Source of the DNA: Spongospora subterranea f. sp. subterranea
Taxonomy: Eukaryota; Endomyxa: Phytomyxea; Phytomyxea; Plasmodiophorida
Direction: 5' to 3'
DNA length: 53,177 nucleotides
Assembly (NCBI GenBank): GCA_049724395.1
Contig: JAUGWO010000245.1
Coordinates: 1 to 53,177 of the forward strand
The stretch's first letter is position 1, and each line of letters starts with the position of its first letter. This document shows positions 32,804 to 43,830 of the stretch, piece by piece. A program made the position numbers and the translations under genes. A model generated the notes under the pieces. The model did not search any database. It was not told the origin of the DNA and saw only the letters and a list, made by a program, of their open reading frames with translations.

Positions 32804-34883
32804 TCAGTAAAACAAGCAGCCATAACAACGAAAGTGTTGCAACCATTCAAGATTCACAGAAGCGCATACTGTGTCTGAAGCCTGCATCGATGTCAGCTGC
32901 GCTTCTGATGCGACGTCCTCCGGTTCTCCAGCAAGTTCTGCCTCATGTCTTGGAGAATCCAGGATGTCCCTGAGGGCTGCAAGTTCCTGATCACTATCAT
33001 TGCAAGATAGTGCTTGTTCTATAAAAGACTCAAACGAGTTGTTCATTTTTTCTAACTGCAATACCTGAAATGGTCTGCGCTGTATGCGAATTATCAGTAC
33101 CGGGAACAGAATATGCACCAGAGGTGTTGCAACTATCTGATTCTGCCGCGTCATCAAGCCCAACGAGATGAGATGGTATCTCTGCATTTGTCGCGTCGTC
33201 AGCATGATGGAGGAGATAAGACCGTGACGCAACAGTTGCCACAACAGGTGTAGACAACTCTGCATTCATTACGGATTAACGTGGGCCATGACAGGAACAT
33301 AGTTGGGTCTGCGTGAATCATAAATTAAAAAAATGGCATCTGAGACAAATCAGAACACAAACCTTTCCACCGTTTGCGTTGCTTCTGATTCGAATCGTCG
33401 GATAAATTCAATATAGCCAGGAGGAATAAGCGCTTGTGTTGGCACAAAAGAAGGAGCATGAGACGGTGCAACACTGATCCCCTGATCGATCTCGTGTATC
33501 AAACGGACAAACGACTCAGCGTCTCCACGAAGAACGTCAATCAAAACTGTGAGGCTGGGATGAGCCGAAGGGAACAAATTGTTACAGCGGTTGTTGTAAG
33601 ACTCAATCGGGTTATTTGTCCTATTAGGGATACACTCTCCTGAAGCAATCTGCCGACTGATGTTCCAGTGTTTTGGATGAATTGTTTCAATCCACATCCG
33701 TCTGAAATAGCTAAAGAACTGATCGAGCTTCTGCCCTTCACTGGAATCATCACTGAATGCAGGAATCGGTTCGAGGAGAGAGGAAATATAGCCAAACCCC
33801 TGCTCCATGATTTCACCGTGAGGAATTAGCGTTAACACGTCCAGGTTTCCCCGGATCATTAACACGTTGATCAGAGAAATATGCATCCGGAGTTGTATAA
33901 GCCTGCGGCGGTTCGCCTGTTTCCAATGGAAGAGACAGCCTGTAATTGAAGGCAATACCGGGAATGTGTCTGTAAACACAATCAATCATAGAAATGAAGA
34001 ACCATTCAACTTGTTCGAACCTTTAACTGCGCCAATCAAAGCCGCCTCAAAATCGCAGCAGACACTCCCTGGAGAAATTGCATTTCCCACACGCAATTTC
34101 ATCAGACCCAAAGCCTGTAAATATAAAAACTTTGTTTTGCCAGTCATAAGAATATAAAAGACGGGTAAATACAGGTCTCTATCCGCATCTTTTACCATAA
34201 TTATGAGAAGCTGTTTAAAAGGTTTAGGGACCAGCCGAAACGTAGCGTCGATAAAGATATCGATATGGGAGCGTTTGAGCATGTTAAAAAGGGCCGGGTG
34301 TCCCCACAACCCAAGATTGTGTTTGACCGTTCCTTCGAAAACTGGGGTGATGTAGCCCAAAAAAAAATTCATCCGATCTGACGTTAAAGCCATCTCAGGG
34401 GTCTCAATCGTTCGAAACTGGTCAGACGAGGACCCTCCCGTCCGTATATAGTGAACCCGGTTAAGACATGCGCTTCGGGTCATGCACGTAATCGGTACGT
34501 CCAGATATCGTCGCGTGATGATGCGTGATGCTTCTTCCCAAACCATGCGTGCAGGTTGTGCACGATCCCGAATAGCGATTGCATCGATCAGCGAGCGCAT
34601 CTACTGGATAAGTAAACGAAATATGAAGTTTTGGCGGGACGAATGTTGAGACCTCCTGAGTGGCATCGACTCGTTGACCATGAACTGGAACTTCATTGTG
34701 AGGATTGCAGGAATGAGGGGTCAATTCTCGTATCGCTCCAGATGGCAGGAGCTCAGCCGTCCCAGGGCATGGCACCTGCCGCGATGATGACCGCCACCGA
34801 CTGCATCGATAATACGACGAATTTAAGTATTTGCTGCGATAAACCATTTTCCTGCCATTGAGATGAAAAGGGAGCGGAGCCAT
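32804..34883 (-). CDS. MULE transposase with FLYWCH finger, multi-exon
   Basis: The start is the ATG at 34881-34883 (MAPLPFHLNGRKMVYRSKYL). The first about 60 residues form a FLYWCH zinc finger (F, Y, then YYRCSRW, C in VPCPG, and HSC), a DNA-binding domain usual in this family. The MULE DDE domain follows: DIFIDATFRLVPKPFKQLLI with the first Asp, VCCDFEAALIGAVK with the second, then GCLFHWKQANRRRL, FFSYFRRMWIET and NRTNNPIESYNNRCNNLFPS. A 51-base intron (33970-34020, donor GTTCGA, acceptor TTTACAG) joins AVK to DTFPVLPSITGC in the expected frame. Another intron probably lies near 34600-34650. Acidic C-terminal segments run to 32804. No stop falls inside the main exons, so it may be functional, but I could not identify terminal inverted repeats. 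The donor is weak and the 3' exon joints are unsure. Confidence 0.7.
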
Positions 34884-35815
34884 TGCGCAATTGAACGCGT
34901 GAGCCGTGAAGGATACCGATCCGGGATATTGATCAATTCTCCGCAAATGTACATGAGCAAGTGTACACTGTAGGAACACTTAAATGTATCTGTGAGTGAC
35001 TGCGCACAGTGTTGGATCAATTTTGGATCATTGGATCAATTTGGATCAAAATTGAGTCTACTCGTCCGCCGGTAGGGTGCACTGTACTAGTTGTCAGGTT
35101 GCGCTCCTCTATGGTCAGTTTGTCACCCTCACGAGACGACGGAGTTAAATCAACTGTAAAAATAAAATGTTCGGATTCTTGCGGAATCTCGTCCCAAACT
35201 GCCGATTGTCCCGGAGACTTTACCAGTCTATGACGCAGCTGTGTCCCAGAAGCTCCACCCGCACATGACGCAGAACAGGCGTCGTTTGTGCAGCCGATCC
35301 CTGATACCCCTTGTTCTGCAAACGCGCCGCATCTCACGGAACCCTTAAACGTCGTTCTGGCAATTGCACCCTTTACCGGTAACTGGTCTGCGTTTACAAA
35401 ACCTTTCCAAGAGATGGCAAGGAAAAACGGCACCATGATCGAGTTTGACACGAAAATCGTTTTTTATTGAATTATGGGGTCAGCAATTCCGCTACTGCAG
35501 CACTCCATTTGATGAACACGAAGGTGTATGGGACGTTGTTTCCACTGTATCTTCTGCCGACAATGTGGCCACCGCTCACCGTGTCCTAATAAAGACGATG
35601 GATGTCATCCCGTTATGTTCGTGTCCTGACTTTGCGTGTTGTCGAATCCCTTGTCGACACATTGCTGCCGTATGCTCTGCGATGAACGTCGATCCCATGG
35701 ATGTAAAGTATCTGACTCCCCGATGGCGTCTTGATCAACACCCGGTTATGGCAAATTGCATACTGCCGCCTCAACCCGAACATATCGCCTCTGACTAACG
35801 CCATCTTCAATGTAG

Positions 35816-36999
35816 TAGGGCTCCGATTGGGTCGGGTATATACCCGTACCCGACGGGTAGATACCGACCGGGTCGGGTATCGGTAGACAGTCGGTACCCG
35901 ACCCGACTACCCGCGGGTACCTGTAGTCTTTTTTTTCGAATTGTGGATATTGCGCTGTAATTTTTGCATCAATTCAAATGAGCTTGGTTCCTGTCTGTCC
36001 CTGTTGGTGGCAGGCATGTCCGGGTGAGTGTTAGGCATGAGTTCGAAACCCCGTGAGTGATGGAATTTTGGGAGACCCACCAAGGTTGCATCCAATACGG
36101 AAAAGTAGAGTGAATGTTGAGCACGAAGGTCTGACCACGTGGCCTCTAATGAATGTGGGAGAGCGAGCTGCTTGCAGTAAACTCGGAAACTCTGGATAGG
36201 CAATGTAATCAGGTGGGGGCAGGTCCCATTCGGTGTGGTCGCTAGGACAGATTATGTTGCTGAATCCAGCTGGTCTACTAGGTTCCTTCATTGGATACCC
36301 AAGCTACTTGTAGCGGCCAGGCGGAAGTAGGGAAAGCCTGGTAGTACACAGGCTTACTCAACCCATAAGAACCCGCGATCCTTTGTATACCATACCATAC
36401 CATCAATTCAAATAAAAATATCCTAACAAAAGATACGAAGCACATTAGGCAAAGTTGTTAAAAAAATTCGGTCATGGAATCTCATAGCGCCACGGACTGC
36501 GTGAGCTCGTCATGATTACCTGACTGTCTTGTCTGGAAAATCAACAAACCTGAATGTGGATAAGTACCTCAGGCTACCTTGCGAGGATCCAAGCCAAATT
36601 TGCTCCAATACTGGGGCACACACGAGAAACAGTTCCCAGGTCTGGGTGCTTTTGCAATGGATGTTTTGAGTATTCCTGGCTCCTCAGTATCCGTTCAACG
36701 AGTTGTTTATTGCGGCCGCGACATAATTGGACTCCGGTGCCATTCTCTGAACCAAAGACTTTGAGCGCGTTGATGTTGTGAAAAGCACATTTAAGCAAAA
36801 AACAACCTAGCGGTTTTGAACAACTCTGTACTTCTTTCCTTGACCTTTTGTTTACGTTTGCAGGTTTACTAAGAACAGAGGGTCGCACACATGCGTCAGT
36901 CGCGCATTTTTGTGGGTTTAAGGCTGCGCCAGTCGCGACCCGGGTCGGATACCGGTAGGTGGCAGGTACCCGACCAGACCCGACCCGATCGGAGCCCTA
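35816..36999 (+). mobile_element. hAT DNA transposon, non-autonomous remnant
   Basis: Both ends match: TAGGGCTCCGAT on the left and ATCGGAGCCCTA on the right, continued by GGGTCGGGT-rich subterminal repeats. An 8-base target duplication, CAATGTAG, stands at 35808-35815 and 37000-37007, diagnostic of the hAT superfamily. At about 36575-36770 a plus-strand segment reads LLQYWGTHEKQFPGLGAF, DVLSIPGSSVSVQRVVY and GRDIIGLRCHSLNQ. This is the hAT C-terminal dimerisation domain, with the usual SS(V)ERVFS-like and R.SL.P-like blocks. The rest of the transposase is missing. The element carries its own SINE insertion. Confidence 0.92.
35980..36400 (+). repeat. SINE-like retroelement, copy 2 (full length)
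   Basis: About 421 bases, bracketed by ATCAATTCAAAT (35968-35979 and 36402-36413), a target duplication of 12-13 bases. Near 36038-36052 GAGTTCGAAACCCC fits the pol III B box (GWTCRANNC). An A box upstream is not clear. The 3' end is a short (ATACC)n tail. These features fit a SINE mobilised by LINE enzymes. It is inserted inside the hAT element. Confidence 0.8.
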
Positions 37000-37882
37000 C
37001 AATGTAGGCACGTCGGCAGTTGTGCCGTCTGTCTACGATGACGCATATGCCCAAATCACAGTGCCCGAGGTGAACTTCCATTACCGCCATTTAATGCAAG
37101 CCGCCAAGGAAGTCGTTCAAGTCGGGCAAACCAGTGTCGCTGCATTCAAACGGACAATTATGGCCTTCAACGCTCTATGTATCGCCTCGAAAGAACCAGT
37201 GCCAGTCGAATCATCTATCGAAGCGGTGCCGTCTGGTTTTGCCAGTATTCGAGCGCCGATTGTCAAAAGTGTCAAGAAGCGCGGGCGGCGTTCGAACGAC
37301 GAACTCGTAAATCGGTCAGCTCTACAAACTCGGCATTCAACGAAGAAGGCAAGACACTGCAAAACCTGTAAAGAGCACGGATTGACCGCCAAGGATCACC
37401 GTTCAGGTGGCCGGTGTCGTTTTTGGGTAAAACCGGTGCAGCAATTAATTAAGACCGCACTCATTGTGGAAGCCGTCGCAGACTGTTCGTCCGATGACAC
37501 CTGCTTAGAATCGAACAATATTCCACTGATACAGCGCTTTGCTGACGGAGGTTCCACGAACCAAAGCAGATCGCAGTTCTGACGAGGACATTATTGCCTT
37601 CATGGCTGCGAATGCATTGTTACACAATGAATAGATACATTTTACAAATCAAACATTTAATTTCTCTGTGCAAATCGTTTTTCTTAATGCGGAAGGTGCA
37701 GTGTCAGGGCCAATTATTTACATTTATTGTGTAACTGCATCGCATTCGCCGCCATGAGTCAATGATATTCTCGTCTGAGCTGCGATACCTTCGCCAGAAC
37801 GCGCTGTATCAATGGACTATTGTTCTTTTACATAGTGGAACAACTGTGCGCAACCTTGCTACAGTGCACCCTACTGGCGGAT

Positions 37883-38163
37883 AGAATCCTTTCCATCCGC
37901 CAATCTCGTCACATAGGTACTGGCGGGCAGAATCCAGTCTGTCCGCCGGCGGACAGAAAAATTTTCCGGAGTATATTGGCTCGGAATAGGAACATCTATT
38001 GCAGGCCTCTTTAATTTTGGTAATCTATTTATAGATACCAGATTAACCAAAAATAAAAAATAAAAAAAAACAAAAATAAGGAAAAAAGCCGGCACGGAGA
38101 TATTTCGCCGTTCCGGTTCATTTCTGATCTTTGTAGAAAGGTTGCCGCGTCCCTTGAGTGTGA
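37883..38163. other. Spacer, no gene seen
   Basis: Contains a GC-rich palindromic run (TCCGCCGGCGGACAG near 37940-37955) and an A-rich run near 38045-38090. No coding signal. Confidence 0.4.
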
Positions 38164-38727
38164 AAATGCCCGGCATCACATCGACAAAACGAAGTAGGAC
38201 TCCCTTTCAAGCAAAACATGAGCTACAGTACACGGACTGAAGATCATGCAGATCGACCCTGCGTCAAAGAATGTTCTTTCTGTTCGGTGCGAATGAGAGT
38301 CATCATACGGGACAACATAGTAAAAATTGGCAATCTTACAAAGGTTTGTGCCCAGATGACAGGAAAAAGTTCTTCAGATCGGTCGCTCCGTTTACCAACG
38401 CTTCATCGTCATTTCGGTCGTTCCAAAGAGCCTCAGCACTACCGTATTGTTTCTGATATTGTCGAAAATGTTATCGGAGACGCGTTCTTTGATCCTGAAT
38501 GTCATGGTAGTGCGGCGCACAGACGAGCGCTTACTTTATTTCAGCCACAGACAGACGACGAAGGGCGTTTGCATGTGTACAACGTTTCCATCAAAAACGT
38601 CGTGCAGTTTCAGTTGGCTGTGCAGTATCTGAAACATGGCTTGTCGTTTCGCCAAGTTGCGGCAGTGCTGGAGTCTGTGGTGACACCACTCGGTTTAGGG
38701 ACAGAGTCACGAAATCAAGGCGATTGA
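38164..38727 (+). pseudogene. N-terminal fragment of an unrecognised transposon-type gene
   Basis: An ATG at 38166 gives a basic start (MPGITSTKRSRTPFQAKHEL) that breaks after about 24 codons. The frame then continues as HADRPCVKECSFCSVRMR (possible CxxC zinc pair) and, to 38727, as VSIKNVVQFQLAVQYLKHGL followed by SFRQVAAVLE. The 'SFRQVA..LE' helix resembles N-terminal regions of large mobile-element genes from oomycetes and early fungi, but I cannot name the family. It stops where an AT-rich inverted repeat begins. Fragment only. Confidence 0.35.
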
Positions 38728-38749
38728 GTTTTGATTAAGACCTAGTGTC

Positions 38750-38849
38750 ATTATAAAGTTTTGATTATTATAGACAACTACCCTAGGCTCCTACTCCATA
38801 TCTCGCTCCTAACGCAACATATCGCTACACATAATCAAAACTTTATAAT
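38750..38849. repeat. MITE-like inverted repeat, 100 bp
   Basis: Perfect 19-base arms: ATTATAAAGTTTTGATTAT (38750-38768) and its complement (38831-38849) around a 62-base loop. No target duplication was settled. It lies between the transposon-gene fragment and the gypsy gag fossil. Confidence 0.7.
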
Positions 38850-38877
38850 CGGGAGCGATAAAAACAGAGTTTGGGTA

Positions 38878-39555
38878 TGACGAAGCCTCCAGCGTGCAAG
38901 AACAGCTGACGAGCATGCGGGCAGAGCAAGAGCGGCTTTGCCAGGTTATAGAGGCGCTGACAAATTTGCTGGTCTAATGGGTTCCTTCATTGGATACCCA
39001 AGCTACTTGTAGCGGCCAGGCGGAAGTAGGGAAAGCTTGGTAGTACACAGGCTTACTCAACCCAGAAGAACCCGCGATCCTTTGTATACCATACCATACC
39101 AGGCGCTGACAAAGCGACTACTACCGGCACCCTCGGAAGCGGCCGAGGTTCAGGTGGTGGAGGCGGAGCCAGATGTCAACGCGACGCGGGAACAGCCGAA
39201 CCTTCATCGGGCGCAACGGATCCCAGTGCGCTCAGGGCAGTTCAATCCGCCGAAATTGACGACATGTACGGCGAACACGGAGCGCGGCGGAGGTTGACAG
39301 CGCGGTCATGTTCGACGGTTCGAAGACTCGAGTATGAGGACCGACGCGACGTCGAGATCTGGATTCGCACGAGGATGGGGAATAAGTCACTGGTGGAGTT
39401 GGTGGCGTCCGCTGAGCGAATGCTTCCGGACGACCCGTACGAAGAGGTGCTTCTGTACGCGCGCGACCGAATTCAGGGATCGTTGGAACAGGAGGACGGG
39501 AATCGATGGATGGAAGCCGCCTTGGCCGTCCACCAACGACCGGAGGAACTGTTTT
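38878..39555 (+). mobile_element. Ty3/gypsy gag fossil
   Basis: GC-rich DNA unlike its surroundings. It reads as an N-terminal coiled coil (EQLTSMRAEQERLCQVIEAL), an acidic linker and a gag core (RRDVEIWIRTRMGNKSLVEL, ERMLPDDPYEEVLLYARDRI). Gag of Ty3/gypsy type is the best fit. It is interrupted by SINE copy 3 and ends where the copia fossil begins. Broken several times; no LTR seen. Confidence 0.5.
38965..39100 (+). repeat. SINE-like retroelement, copy 3 (5'-truncated)
   Basis: The last 136 bases of the SINE, ending in the ATACC tail and flanked by a 13-base duplication AGGCGCTGACAAA (38952-38964 and 39101-39113). 5' truncation with an intact 3' end is the classic product of target-primed reverse transcription. 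The insertion is inside the gypsy gag fossil. Confidence 0.88.
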
Positions 39556-41453
39556 TACGATTGGTGAAGGATTTCTGGAATTTAACAAAAAGAAGCTCAT
39601 CATTGGCAACTATGCATCTGCCATCCAAAGTTCATCTACAAGGCTTTACAATGCCGCAAAATTATTAAGTGATTATGATCTCATTGACAAACTACTTTCG
39701 GGACCTCCAGAAGAATTCGATCCCATTATCATTAAGCTTACCGATGATCCAAAATTTCAGGACGTTATCTCAGAACTGGTTAATCATGAGGCTCAGCTGT
39801 TATCGCGTCAACGAGATTCCACCATACCACATTTGCAGACGATGAACATCCGAGTCAATCAAAAGGCACAGTCGTACAAATGCTCCTACCATCGTTCTAA
39901 CTCTCATTCCGATAGCGAGTGCTGGGCTCAACATCCTGAAAAACGTCTAAAGTATCGTGAATACAATAAAGAGGGAAAGGCCAGTTCATCTTATCCACCG
40001 ACTACTACCCAAATTGCTTGTTCCGCATTTCGTCACTACACGCTGACAAACTCCTCGTGGGTGATCGACTCAGGCTGCTCTATGCATTTGTGTAATGATG
40101 ATAAAATGCTTCTAAACACGACAAAGACCGATTGGAGACAGGCAACGGGTAACAATGGCGAATAACAATCCCCTCACAATCAAATCTACAGGAGTCTGTC
40201 CACTTTTAATTGGAGCCAATATCTATAATTTGAGGGTCTCATATGTTCCTGAACTTGCATATAACCTCCTATCGGTCAGCGAACTTGCCAGCAATGGTCC
40301 CACCATTTTTTTTCCAGAACATTATGTGCCACAACTATGACCACGGGAAACTGATCAACTCTGTTCGGAAGGACGCGCACAAGTTGTTCATTTTAACAAC
40401 CGCTAAGCCCTCGCCTAGATTCATCACATCGCTTTTGACCATTTCGGGTGAAAATCAACAAGCGTCTCAACTTTGACATCAACGTCTAGGTCACCTGAAT
40501 ATTAGAGACTTGAACCCATTGGCATCCAATGTCGAGTACGGATTGAAGCTATCAAGAGTCAACCAGTTTATCTGTGATGGATGCGATCTTGGCAAAATGG
40601 CGAGAGGTACTACTCCAAAGAATCGCAACCATAATACTCGCAAACCATTAGAAATCTACACAGCGATATTTCAGGACCATTCCCTACGGCAAGTATCCCC
40701 CATGCATATAAATACTTCAACAGTTCCTAGACCAGCACACTCGCTATACATTCATCTACCCGATGCGGTCGAAAGCGGAAGCATACGCCAAAGTTCAACA
40801 CTTTATCAACTTCGCCAACAATTTTGGTTCCATAACGAAGGATATACAGTCTCGCAATGCCAAGAGTTCTTCTTTCAGCACGGAATTTTTCACAGAACTA
40901 GTATCCCGTACCAACCAGAGCAAAATGGTATGATCGAGCGCCTAAATAGAACACTAATAAATTGTTCAGAATCAATGCGACTCCAAGCTGGCCTCAATGA
41001 AGAATTCTGGTCCTTTGCCGTCAATACAGCCGTTCATTTGACAAATCGAAGACCACACTCAGCGCTATTCGAGCACATGACACCATACGAAGCATGGTTC
41101 GGCGAGAAAGCAAAACTTGACTACCTCCGCACATTCGGTTGCATTGCTCATGTTCATGAGCCAAATCAACTCCATCGCAAGCTTCAACCAGAATGACCAA
41201 ATGCATATTTATTGGATACTTAACCAAGCAAACAGGATATCATTTTTTCGATCCAGAGAAAAATCCCACGCTCACCGCTCGATATTCAGATGTTCACTTT
41301 AACGAACGAAAGTTTCCTGAAAATGAACCATCAGTTGGTATCGATGATGAAACTATATTTTTTATGAAGACATCATCGAGGCACAAATGCATGTTCACCA
41401 GACTCGTCTTCTCCATGTGCAGACCTTCCAACCCAATCCGGTTCAGATCATGA
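39556..41453 (+). mobile_element. Ty1/copia fossil, gag to integrase
   Basis: Recognisable parts in order: gag end with a CCHC-like knuckle (YKCSYHRSNSHSDSECWAQH), protease (WVIDSGCSMHLCND), integrase zinc region (ICDGCDLGKMARG) and integrase core (YQPEQNGMIERLNRTLINCS, FGEKAKLDYLRTFGC). It ends before reverse transcriptase. No LTR assigned. Broken several times and old. Confidence 0.8.
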
Positions 41454-41617
41454 TCAGTTATCACAAGATATTATTCCCATGTCAGAAGCGTATATAGAAT
41501 CGGAGCCCTCCACAACATCAGAGCATCATGATCCGCTACCTAGTCAAAGTCGCAAGTCAGCTCAAAATCGTCGTACTCCTGGTGATTGATGGCGTGTTGC
41601 AATTTCTAAAGAGAGGA

Positions 41618-41892
41618 GAGATCACGCGAGCGAGAGAGAGAGGGAGCTGGAACACGAGAGAGAAAGGGAGCGGTGACGCGAGAGAGAAAGGGAGCTGGAA
41701 GGCGAGAGAGAGGGAGCTGGAACACGAGAGAGAGAGGATGAGCGATGACGTGAGAGAGAGGCGAGAGAGGGCGAGAGAGAGAGGGAGCGGTGACGCGAGA
41801 GAGAGAGGGAGCTGGAAGGCGAGAGAGAGAGGGAGCGGTGACGCGAGAGAGAGAGGGAGCTGGAAGGCGAGAGAGAGAGGGAGCGGGAACGA
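41618..41892. repeat. GA-rich minisatellite, 24-bp units
   Basis: Purine-rich tandem array. In its regular part (41780-41886) 24-base units alternate, GCGAGAGAGAGAGGGAGC followed by GGTGAC or TGGAAG, giving a 48-base higher-order unit. The left part is less regular. Open on the plus strand as (ARERGSGD ARERGSWK)n, with no sign of being a gene. Confidence 0.9.
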
Positions 41893-41949
41893 TGTTGATT
41901 GGAAGAAGCAAATAGAAGAATGAGTTTATTAGAAAATCAGGGGCTCTGA

Positions 41950-42535
41950 TATACAGAGCTAGATTATTATTGTCTCAGTCGGAAAAAGGGCCGTGCGATT
42001 TCTCTGTCTTAAAAAAGGCGCGCTAATCGCGCGCCAAAATCCGTCACACGACAGAGGCTGCCCTACAGGGTTGCTCCTCAGGAGGCCGTTCATTAAGAAG
42101 CCGCGTCGAGTCTTCATGAATATCGGATGTACATGACAGTGGGCCAATACGACCAGTTTCGGCAAGTACAGCCAATGGGCCAGTACGACAGGTTGGCGAC
42201 GTGGTTTGAACTTCAACACGCCCCCTCAAACCATGTGCCTTGTTGATCACAAATCATTTGCTCAGTCTTGAGAATGTTGCGCCTAAAGTTGGTTTAGTGA
42301 AAATATCTTGCGACCATCTCGGCTGTTGGCATGAACTGGACTTGAATCTGGTTGTTGTGAACCATCTGTCTCACGAAATGGTATTTTGCATCAATGTGTT
42401 TTGTTCGCGCGTCGGTTCTGTTGTTGCCGCTGATAGATATGCATCCTTGTTATCGTCGTAAATGACAATTGCGGCTGGTTCTGGGCGCTCCAGTTCGAAC
42501 ATCAGTTGGCGGATCCATTTGACTTCGCGTGACTT
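41950..42535 (-). mobile_element. Ty1/copia 3' fragment with LTR
   Basis: The end of a copia RNase H region (about 42235-42535; EVKWIRQLMFELERPE, DDNKDAYLSA) is followed by a putative LTR whose TGTTGAAGTTCAAACC start lies at 42218, running left to about 41950. Orientation minus. It is cut on its right by the LTR of the next copia copy. Fragment, old. Confidence 0.55.
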
Positions 42536-43830
42536 TCTAGAAGTTGATGCTGAGATGATCAAACGAATAGTGGAATGAATTTATTATTGCGTAAATGCTG
42601 TTCTAATAGGAAAACAATGGCGAGAACGTGATCTATAAATAGCATCGAATATAAAGTCCGTGCAGTCATCCTTATTTTTGGAAGTTGCCGTGGTTGCGCC
42701 CACTGTCCTTACGCAGTTTCTTTCAAAGTGTCCGTGATCAAAGATACGGGAATATGACCTTGTATTTCAACACGTCCCCTCGAGGTGATATTCGTGACTT
42801 TGATGCCCATTGCTTTTCGACACCATTCGAATTTGGCAGGATTCAATGACTTCGTCAATACATCAGCAACCATGTCACCTGTTGAAATTGGTTTGATATC
42901 GATGACTCGGTCTTCAATTAGTTTCCTGGTGTAGTGGTATTTGACGTCAATATGCTTCGTGCGGGCATCTGTTCTATGATTCCGACTGATGGCAATGCAA
43001 CCACGGTTGTCTTCGAACACCACCATAGGATCTGTAAGAGCAAATCCAAGTTCTCCCATTAGTTGCCGAAGCCATTAAGCTTCTCTGCCTGCAGAGCACA
43101 TTGCAATATATTCTGCTTCAACAGACGACAGGGAGACTGATGATTGTAACCTTGATTTCCATGATATAGGTCCTCCGGCAACACAAATACATAACCAGAC
43201 GTTGATTCGGGTGTCAGGATCACCTGCCCAGTCAGAGTCAGAGTAACCAACTAGATTTACCATATGTTCATCTTGACGACGATATGTGATCCCAAATCTT
43301 GACGTTCCTGCTAAATAGCGAAGCACGCGTTGTGCAGCGACCCAATGAAGTCTACCAGGGTTGCTGATAAACCTACAGAGTGATCCAACTGCCGTACTGA
43401 TATCAGGGCGAGTGTTGCTTCCCAACCAGATCAGACTGCCAACAAGTTCACCATAAGGGACCCTCTTCATAGCTAGTATGTCTTCCAGATTGGTGGGGGA
43501 TGATTTGGACGATAATTGGACACCTGGTTGCTGAGGAGTTGGAGCAGGATTACCATCAACCATATTGAACTTCATCAAAAGTTGCTGAACATATTCTTCT
43601 TGATCCAATGTTATTATGCCAGTCTGCTCGTGCCGGTGAATCCGTACACCGAGCAGCCTGGTCGGAACTCCAAGGTCAGTAACTTCGAATCTTGACGACA
43701 GTAGACTGATAATTTCTTGGCAGAGGCTTGTATCATTATGAATAAATAGAAGTCATGTATATGGACTCCAATAGCCAGGAAACTTCCCATACCACGCGTG
43801 AAAATGCACGGGTCAGCCATGTTTGATTGC
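42535..43830 (-). mobile_element. Ty1/copia fragment (RT/RNase H) with 3' LTR
   Basis: Minus strand. A reverse transcriptase end (about 43830-43600), then RNase H (VPYGELVGSLIWLGSNTRPD, VNLVGYSDSDWAGD, SVEAEYIAMCSAGREA, FEDNRGCIAISRNHRTDART, KHIDVKYHYTRKL). Then an LTR of about 240 bases starting TGTTGAAATACAAGG at 42772 and running left to about 42535. The 5' half is absent. A few breaks; moderately old. Confidence 0.75.

Larger units (their letters stand above)
35445..37582 (+). pseudogene. SWIM-MULE transposase remnant, split by a hAT insertion
   Basis: Positions 35445-35798 encode a SWIM zinc finger: LCSCPDFACCRIPCRHIAAV, i.e. CxC...CxH, a domain of the C-terminal half of MULE transposases. 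After removal of the hAT element and one copy of its 8-base duplication, the frame read just before it (LTNAIFN) runs into VGTSAVVPSVYDDAYAQITV and the tail, which has a basic KKRGRRSNDE stretch and a CKTCKEHGLTAKDH knuckle and ends at 37582. That frame is one base off from the frame carrying the SWIM finger, whose own stop is at 35796-35798. So an intron or a frameshift lies just before the insertion. No DDE residues remain, so it is not an active transposase. Confidence 0.65.
35065..37881 (+). mobile_element. MULE DNA transposon, internally deleted, SWIM type
   Basis: Terminal inverted repeats: left 35065-35104 (TCCGCCGGTAGGGTGCACTG...) and right 37848-37881 (...CAGTGCACCCTACTGGCGGA). About 33 of 40 positions pair. 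No 9-base target duplication is evident. Inside are an N-terminal scrap (about 35380-35465, WSAFTKPFQEMARKNG), a SWIM finger and a C-terminal tail. The catalytic DDE part is missing, so it is a deletion derivative. A hAT element sits inside it (35816-36999). Confidence 0.75.

Noticed and set aside
36038-36052. tRNA gene
   Set aside because: A B-box match is present, but no cloverleaf could be drawn and the flanking duplication and tail fit a SINE.
37940-37955. Second outer terminal repeat of the SWIM-MULE (TCCGCCGGCGGACAG)
   Set aside because: A self-palindrome sharing only TCCGCC with the MULE end; no partner at the left end.
41528-41923. Arg/Glu/Gly/Ser repeat protein gene on the plus strand
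   Set aside because: Open only because the 24-bp units contain no stops; both strands are open and there is no conserved start or context.
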